The notes beneath the pieces were generated by a model, which searched no databases, was not told where the DNA came from, and saw only the letters and a program-made list of their open reading frames with translations. The position numbers and the translations under genes are program-made. A stretch of DNA of 64,000 nucleotides from Symbiodinium natans (taxonomy: Eukaryota > Sar > Dinophyceae > Suessiales > Symbiodiniaceae): NCBI GenBank assembly GCA_905221605.1, contig CAJNDS010002551.1, positions 131,001 to 195,000 on the forward strand, written 5' to 3'. Of the stretch, positions 10,801 to 19,912 are shown one piece after another (the stretch's first letter is position 1; each line of letters begins with the position of its first letter).

Positions 10801-13800
10801 ACTATTCTCATTATTGTATTTCGTATGTTGAATGATTTAGCATTTCTGCAAGCCTTTAAAAACCCAATATTGAGTGCCAAGAACGATTTCACTGTCACAT
10901 CTTTTGAATGGCTTTTTGGTTTCATTTCATTCTCTGGTTTTCTTTCTTACGAGCTATTCCAGCATTCTTTCGTTCAGTGCAATGCACGGCTCACTCTTAC
11001 TTATTACGCCGTGCAGCAATAGAAATAAATCGGAAGAGTACCGATGAAATTATTAAGTAGCCTTCTAAAATCATACTCATTGCAACTGGCCTTGCTTGCG
11101 AGCGCGTGAATCAGCATTATTGCGCACCGCGTCAATTATTCAGATCTCTTCACAGGCCCGTAGAAATCAGAAAAGCCCAAACTTTACAAGGAGCCCCTAT
11201 GATGAATTTAAACGCTATCGCGGGCCCTGCCATGGCGCGGTCTGCACGACTCAATTGAGAAGGACGACGAGTGGAATGAAACCAAGTGAGTCTTTCAAGC
11301 GGGCGGAGGCGAGGGGACCATGGGCCTCTCAGCCAACCCCGAATAGGGCCCCGGACCAGACATTTTCAGGGCAAAAAGGAGGTGGGTTTGGTCTTTTTCC
11401 CCGAGCGATTTAGGTCTGGGGCCTCGGCGGAATGTTGCGCTTTTTCATCGGAGCCACATACGCTTGCCTGCTCGTTTTTGATTGACATCAGCATTCTGCT
11501 ACGGTTGTCGATCTCCGAGCGTTTACTTGTTCCTGCTTGCCTTCTTGCTCCTGGCTTCCTTGGCCACACGAGACATGCAGTCTCCAGCCGGTTACTCCCA
11601 CTCTCATGCCGAGACTTTTGATTGCATTGGATTCACTCGGTTGAGGTACTGGTTGCTCGCTCTGATGGTGATGGCTTTGCGCAGAACTCCTTCGTGAACG
11701 CAATCAGCACCCCCAAAGGGGGAACGCGCCTCCGCGATCAACAGGTGCTTGCATGGTGCTTGCAGGCTTGCAGGTGTTTACTCATTGTACTTCCAAACAA
11801 CTTTCGCAGCCTGGACCACTGGAGGCTTCTTTTAACAGACATGCTGTGAAGCAGTTCGTTTGTTACGACTACATGTAGGGAGCTTACATCTGAGGCATGT
11901 CAACTACATTCTGGACCAGCTGGTGGACGCAATTGCGAGCAAGGCTCGGTGTTGTCTCCAACGCGCGTTGCCTGGTTGCCTTGCGAGCCGTGATCTGAAT
12001 GCCAGGCCTCAAAACAGGCAGGCAAGGGAGTCGAGATCAAGCGAGTGCATCTTGGCTTCTTGAATCTACATGCACTCGCTTTGAATTGGTACTGCCAGAA
12101 GAGACGCAAGAAGGCACGTGAAGAGCCATCTGTGGTTGTTCATCAACTGCTGGGCTCCGAGTACACCTGTGTAAGCACGCCTGCGTGGGCCGGCATGTTC
12201 AGAATTGGGGTGTGTGAGGCCTGATTGAGAACCCCGCCTTCAGTTCGCAGACCAAGGAGCAGATGACACTGAAGGTGTGTCGGTTGTTTCATGCCCTGCA
12301 ACACCTTCACTTAGTGATTTTTAAGTCCACTGCCAGGCTTCCATGTTCGGCAGCCACTGCAGTCTGCCCCGCGCTTTCATTGATGAGGTTTGCGATCGCC
12401 AGTAGATGCCTCGAGAATTCCAGAAGCCATTTCGCGAATGCCCACTTGGGAAGCTGGAGTTACTGGAGGTGCTGAGCAACACGGGCATTGTAGATGCGGT
12501 CATCTCTGAGGCTCAGAACCTGAAAGTTATGGTGAAACATGGTGAGAAACCGTATGCCATCTCTACTCTCGGTGAAGCGGAGGCCCAATCCAAAATGACT
12601 CTCCAGATGGACAAGAGCATCTCCAAGGCGAGTCATGGAAAGCGAGTGCAGCGGACTCACGGCTCGTGTGGTGCAGGCTGAAACATAAGTTGATACGTAG
12701 TGATGCGAAACAGAAACGTCTGGTGTTGCGCAAAGGCTGGGAGTTCCTAAGCTGGAAGATGCAAATGAAGCAGGCTCTCGGCTATGCTGAGTTATGCTTG
12801 GGGTCGGAGTTGCTTTCAGTTTTGTGAAATTGAACATATGTGCATTTATGTGCATTCGGCATTCTGTAAGGCGTATTGGCGTATTGCACGGCCCGTTGGG
12901 ATTGCCTTTGCCTCGTCCAGGCGGCAGGCTGTCGAAGGTGGGGCGCGGATGGGGGCTCCTGGGCTCCCCTCTCCGAGCGCACTTGCTCGCTCTGGCTCTC
13001 GCTCTCTCTCTCTCTCTCTCTCTCTGTCTGTCTCTCTGCCCAGTGCTCTTTTTGCAGTTGCCGTTCATCATTTTTTTCTCTTTTCCCTCCTGTGCGAAGG
13101 AGTGCACGCTGATTTTGACCGAAGGGGACAGTGCCAAAGCACTTGCTGTGGCGGGTCTGGCTGTCCTTGGTCGTGACAAGTATGGCGCCCCTGGCTGAGA
13201 TGATTGGCCTGCTGCCAGCGCACATTGCAACATTACAACATATTGCTAGATTCCGTTTTTTTGACATGTTGGACGTGAGGTCTTCCCCTTGCGTGGCAAA
13301 CTGCTGAATGTGCGCGAGATCAACCAGAAAACGCTAGCTGAAAACAAGGAGGCAGGAGGTCTCTGCTGGATGCACAGTTGTGCACGAGCAAAGTTCGCAT
13401 CTCTGACACACGTGGAAAGGCAATGAACATCGTCAAGATCCTCGGACTGTCCTTCGACAAGAAGAAAGTACATAACCTTCGCTATGGGAAGGTGCTTCAG
13501 GGGGTCGGTTAATTGATGTAGACGGCCTGCGTCCGGAAGGCCGCAGGAACAGCAGACACAGAAGAGGTTTGGAGTTTCCTTGCACACAGTTATCACATTG
13601 AGTATTGTTTGAACTTGTACAAGCTCGACACGGTGAAGAACCGTACGTGTAGATGAAGCAATTGCTGCAGAAGGTGGATGCGTGATATGTTTTATAATTG
13701 CATCGGCATGGTTTGCCAAAGATTGCATTGCTATGCTTGGCGCGCGCTGCTCTGCACATCCTGCTCTCATCACGCTGACATGCTGTACATGCACTGTTCT

Positions 13801-16800
13801 GCGGACGCCGTTCTTACCTCGTCAACATGCAGAACAGCACCACGCAGACAAGTTTTGCAAGACGCTGTTCTCCTGTTCCAGCTGATGCTGCGTATGCTGA
13901 CCCTGACATGCTCAGCTTAGTGTCACGAGAATGTGTACTGGTGTTTCAGCATGGGGGCACATTTTAGCTGTATAACCGATAAACTGTGGTCCAAGACCCC
14001 ACAACATGTGGGGTGAAAATTATTTCAAGTGCTACCGGATTCGCCATACCAGGCACAAAGGCGCGAGGACCCTTTTTGGGTATGTTCGGAGTTATGAGTT
14101 AGTGCACTCTGATTTGCTTCATACATCACTGCGCTGGTACTCCACGTAATTGTGCATGTGCCGATCAAGGCACATGCTCCGGGCTTTGATTGCTCCAGCA
14201 GTGTATTGTCGCCAAAAAGTTTGTGTTGTGCTGCTTAGTTACGTTGAACCAGAATTGTTCAACCAACAGTGAAGATGCACCATCTGCAGCGTACGGTACA
14301 AGATTGCTTTTACGCAATCGCATAGGGTTCCGGGCATGGGTCTCCAGACCCCGACCCCGGAAGTCTTGCACTGTGTAATGAGGATCTTCGACTGTCCAGG
14401 CATACATCGTGGACCCTTGATGCTTTCAGCTCAGGGCGCGAAGAAATGGCAACACGAAAAATAAAGCCAAAACTCGCTGACGGCGGTTTGAATCGACTAT
14501 TTTTTGGCCCCGGTTCCCTTCGCCCAAGTGTTACATAGCATCATGTGGAGGTGTTTACGCTTACACTTGCACTGGCAAACGCTTGCACTTGCACTTACAC
14601 TTGCACTTACATGCGCACGTGCATGGGAACAGGCAGCAGGCTCGACTTGTGTCCGATACTAACAGTACCAATTGAGCCACTAAGCAGGGGTATGGGACCA
14701 TGTGCAGCTTGGTTGTATCGCATCCCAAGATGTGTCAACTGAGAAGTTCGCACCAACATCCAACGGCCGACTCACCAAGATTAAACAGCCTGGATGTCGA
14801 GCTTCCAGGAGTCTGCCATTTAACAAAGTCCATACCCAAATACACATGGGAGCAAGCAACAGGCTCGACCTGCGCCTGATACCGGCAAAACCAATTGAGC
14901 CAATACCAGAGGACTTGTACATGCACAACAGCATTTATGGCACCATGCACAGTTTGATTGTATCGCATTGGCCAACTTTGGTTTCCCACGCCCAGTGATG
15001 TGCTGTGTTCCCTGCTGTGGTAGTATTTTGCAGATGTGTTTCCACTTATTGCCACACCAGCCACACCAGCCACACCCGCACGCACACGCAGACGCACACG
15101 CACAAACACATTCCATGAACATCTCGATACCATCCTGTCTCATACATGCATCAAACTCATTGGCGAACTCTGGCCGCAAGCTGCCACGCAGAATGGTTCA
15201 TCTTCTATAGTGTGTTTTAAGGTAGATTCTAGTAGCCGTTCTTCTTCTTGATTGCTCGCAGGTGATGATCATGGCAGACCAGGATTACGATGGCTCGCAC
15301 ATCAAGGGTCTCCTGATCAATTTTTTTCACTATTTTTGGCCCGACTTGCTTCTCGGCGGGATATGATACGATGGCAAGATAAAACAAAGATTTCAAGCAG
15401 ACCACTGGTATATTCACGGTGTTTTCGAGACGCAGCTGAGGCTCCGAAGCAACAAGGGCTTTCTGCAGCAGTTCGTCACTCCGATTGTCAAGGCAACCAA
15501 GGATGGAACAGTCCTGCAGTTCTTTACAATGGTTGAGTACGAGAAGTGGAAGCAAAAGACAAAAGATGGTGCTGGCTGGAAGATCAAGTACTACAAAGGC
15601 TTGGGAACCAGCACCGCAGCTGAAGCCAAAGAATATTTTGGGAACATCCACGACCATCGCATTGATTTCAAGTCTATCCCCCAGATGCATGTGTCTCCCG
15701 TGCAGAATCGTTGCGGGGGGTACTGTATGAAGCAGCTTTGAACTACGCGGCCAGACCATGCCAGACCATTGTCAACTTTCCCGAGGTGGAAGGGCGCAAG
15801 CGAGAACAAGTTGATCGACATGGCATTTAACAAAGGACGCTCCAACGATCGGAAGTCTTGGATGAACAAGTACAAGGCAGGGAAGCACAAGAAGCACAAG
15901 CCACGGCGGGATTGCGAGACATTGCGCGGCCATGTTGCAAAGATGCGCCAACAGGAGGGAACATTTCTGGACCACTCCAAGTCGGCCGTGTCTTATGAAG
16001 ACTTTGTTGAGCCCTGAGCGGCTTTAAAAACTTTAGTCACTGTCCTCAATCCTCCTTAAAGTGCCCTCAGTCAGGTCAACAAAGAGCTGGTGCAGTTCTC
16101 TCGTTACGAGTCTTAGTGGCAACATGAATCGCTTCAGGATTGCTCCATCTACACCCGCTGTGCCTCGTAGTCTGTGCGGGCACTAGTCAGGTAACGGAAA
16201 GGTCATAGGGCTTCTCGGGTTGATGGCGCAAGGACAACTCGCATGCTCCGACGAATTCCCCTTGATTCGATTCAACTTGATGGACCAACTTGGATTCGCC
16301 TTTCAAGACTTTTGCTGCTCGCGCTCAGGACTTGATGAGAAGCGTTCCTTCCGTCATGGATGGCCTGAAGCCTACACAGCGCAAGGCCTCTGTGCACAAG
16401 CCGGCAGCAACCAACAGTGGCGGTCGCCATGCTCTGCACATGGCCAGGTCCTGTACTGCTGCTTCAAGCGCAACCTTCGATCTGATGTCAAGGTGGCGCA
16501 GCTGGTGGGGTATGTGGGCCTGCAGCTCAGAGCGCATGTTTCTGCAGAGGCAGCGATCTTCCACTGGGACATGGTTCAGGTGAGCACAGTGCGTACCACC
16601 ATGGAGAAGCATCCCTCGCCGGGACAATAGTGTCCATGGCGCAGGATGCCGCAATCTGACAGGTCTGCAGCAGTGACCTATTCCCTCAACATCCCTCAAC
16701 ACGTGGAGGACTTCGTTGGATCCAACAACTTGAACTTGCTGGTTCCCTCTGGACAATTTGGGACGCGAGCACAGGGTGGAAAGGCGGAAGTGACTGCCAA

Positions 16801-19800
16801 TCATAGCAACTCTGCAATCACGTGGAAATACGTAGAATGCTTGGTCGGGGCTCGAGCACAGCAGGCCGTACCTTGGCCCTGCATGTCAGGATGCCGCAAG
16901 TGCACGCTACATCTACACGAGGCTGGTAGCTCTGGTGTTGCACGATGGTGCGTGACGCTTCTTGGCTGCAGATTGGCGACCATTGCCCGCTTGCTGTTCA
17001 ATCCTCTCGATGATCCAATCCTAGACTACCAGGCCTTGGGGGGGAATGTTATCCTTGAGGCGAGATTTGTGTATGCACTACGCTGCAGGTGGAAGAAGGA
17101 CAAAAGATAGAGCCAGTTTGGCTCGGACCCAAGCGCAGCTGAGAGAGTGTGAGGATGCTCTTCCACAGCATCACGGAGCACGCTGAACAGGTATGCGCCG
17201 ATCATTCCTTTGATCCTGGTAAACGGTACGGAGGGCATCGGCTCCTCAGTTTCAAGTTGAGACCCGTGCCATGCCTGTCGCCTCGGCTGCTGCCTCCTGC
17301 GATCACACGAAGGAACTGGATGGAGCACGTCAGTCCCAAACTACAACCCGCTGGACATCATTGCAGCTTGGATGCTTGGGGGTGTCTGCCGTTCTGTGTC
17401 CGTGGCCGTGTCTGTGTCCGCGTCTGTGTGAGGTGGTGATCATATGAAAAGCTGGTATCTGTACACAGACATACAAACATAAGCATAAAAAAACATAAAT
17501 GTAGAGATGTATGTCTGTCAGTATGTATGTTGGTATGTTTCCATGCGTGCATGCATGCATACGTGCATGCATGCACGCATGCACGCATGCACGCATGCAC
17601 GCATGCACGCATGCACGCATGCACGCATGCACGCATGCACGCATGCAGGCATGCTGTATGTATGCACCCCCCCGCTCGAGACCAACCTCGCAGAGAACGA
17701 AAAGCACAGTAAAGGAACTTAGTCATTCCAGTTTGTCAGGCTTTACAAGACGGACTACCCAAATGTTCATATGTGTTGAGGCGAGGCTGCCGGAACACTC
17801 GGGTCATGACTTGACATTCCAGTGGCTGCCCTTCGTGATCGTCTGTGCTGGGTCACCCACGGATGCACGCACGCACACGCACGCGCGCACGTGTGCACAG
17901 GCACAGGTGCAGTCGCACCCGCACCTGCGCACGCACGGTACAGGTTCGCTGGCCCCCACCCGTGGTCCGACCCTGGAACCCCTGTGGTGGGGTGGGTTTG
18001 GGATTGAGGGCTTTAGGGTTTAGGATTTTAGGGTTTAATGTTTTAGGGTTTTTAGGGTCAAGGTTAGGTTTTTCAAGATTTGTGGCTTTTCCTAGGCTTT
18101 TCAGGCTTCTTTAGGGTTTCAGGGTTTTTGGGGTTCAGGACTAGGGTTTTAGGGTTCAGCGCATGGGGCACTAACTTACTAATTTGGGTTGCACCATTAA
18201 CAAAGAGAAGTCTTGTCTCAAGATCTTTGGAATTGAATCCTTGAGCTTTTGGGTTTCTTTTTACTAAGGAAATGTGTCATCCGGTGACCTTTCGCAGGGA
18301 TCTTCAACCTCCTTTCTCCAAAGCTTCAAAACTTTCAATTTGGGAGGGAGTAGGGAGGTGTGCATTCGATGACAAACAGCAAAGATCGAACATATTTTCT
18401 TCCAAGGCGAGTTGTCTTCTCTTGTTTTGTCGTAGGAGTCTTCAATGTAGCTTTCACTTGGCAGAGGTGTTTTACTCTAACGCCTCAAAAAACGTGTGCT
18501 TTGTGATTGTTCGTGGGGAGTAAGGAGCGTTGCATGCGCGAGGGCCCTCTGTGTATATATTATACTATACATATAGACTACGTATAATTCAGAGCTCATA
18601 TTTGTACAGTTCTATGTACGTCAAAGTGCAGCCCAGGCCAACATGCGGCAGTTCATCAAGAAAAAGCCAATGCGAAGCATGCAGCCATGGTATCGAGGAT
18701 TTACCGGCACGATCAGACCGTCCGGAGAGTCCGGCTGCTGGAACGCAGTAGCAGCACATGCAAGTCTGTCACCACTCCTGCCATATGAGCATTCCCCTAG
18801 GCAAATACGACTGCCATGGTGCGTACACGCAGACAAGCAGCACCATCCTGCAGATAACGGAGCTGCCGCTGCGGAAGTGGACGCAGGACTACAAGGAGTG
18901 TCTTGGACATGCATTGCTGCAAGTATCAGTTGGCATGCACCATTCCTGGACGTTTGGAAGCTCCTTCTGAGGTTTCTGCAAGGCAACATGCCCGGTGGGG
19001 ATCACAAGAAGACAAAGCTGAACATCTACGATGCTAACAACTCAGTGATCTATGGACTCAGAATTCGGTCTCCATGTTTGCATGACGCTTCTGCAGCGAG
19101 GTCAGGGAATACCACACGGACAGAAGCGTTCATTTTGTTGTTCGCATGGACGGCAGCAAGCTCAAGGATGCAGAGAAGAAAGAGGGCATCGAAGCGGTCA
19201 TGCGTTTGAAGAGCAACATTAGCGAGACCAACATGGTGCTCTTCGACAGCGAGGGTCGCATCAAGAAGTACAAGGCTGCAAAGGACATCATGCAGGAGTT
19301 TGCGAAAGTACGCTTGAAGATGCCACGTGGCGGATAAGTCTTGTAGCATAGGAGAAATCGTGCCTGCCGACAGTTGCATGTTCAGGGTGAGAGTGAACAC
19401 TTAGTTGTTAGTGCGCACTTTGGGTACGAAATGTCGCCACTGAATTCTGTACCCTCTTTACTGGGGACTCCTTCTAAAAAGGCAAGTATGAAGACGAGCT
19501 TCCAGGCTGAAAGACGGTTCTCTGACAAATTCCGGGGGTGGGAGCGTTGGGGTGGGGGTTTGAAGGGCCGCATCCCCTTTCAGGGAACCGGGAGGGGCCC
19601 AACACTGCTCCCACATAAGAAAATTATCAAGACCAGGTGGTGAATTTGTTATGTTTTTATGTTTCTGGCATGGTGGGCATTCATCCCCAGGTATGAGGTG
19701 CGCAAGAAGTACTTGATCCAGAAGCTTACTCTCGAGAAGGAGCCGCATGCACAGTGCCTCCTGAAGCTCTGCTGCACAACGTGCAGGAGCTGCTCGGAAA

Positions 19801-19868
19801 TCGTGCTCGATTTATTGCCATGATCATTGCCAAGAAGCTGCACGTGAACAACCGAAAGAAGGCTCTAG

Positions 19869-19912
<44 letters not shown>

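Noticed and set aside
12460-13267. Long minus frames of 257 and 161 codons with Arg/Glu repeats
   Set aside because: They lie opposite proven TOP2 exons and the (TC)n tract.
17330-17726. Cys/Met/His/Ala-rich frames on both strands resembling a metal-binding protein
   Set aside because: They are produced by the GCATGCAC array in a TOP2 intron.
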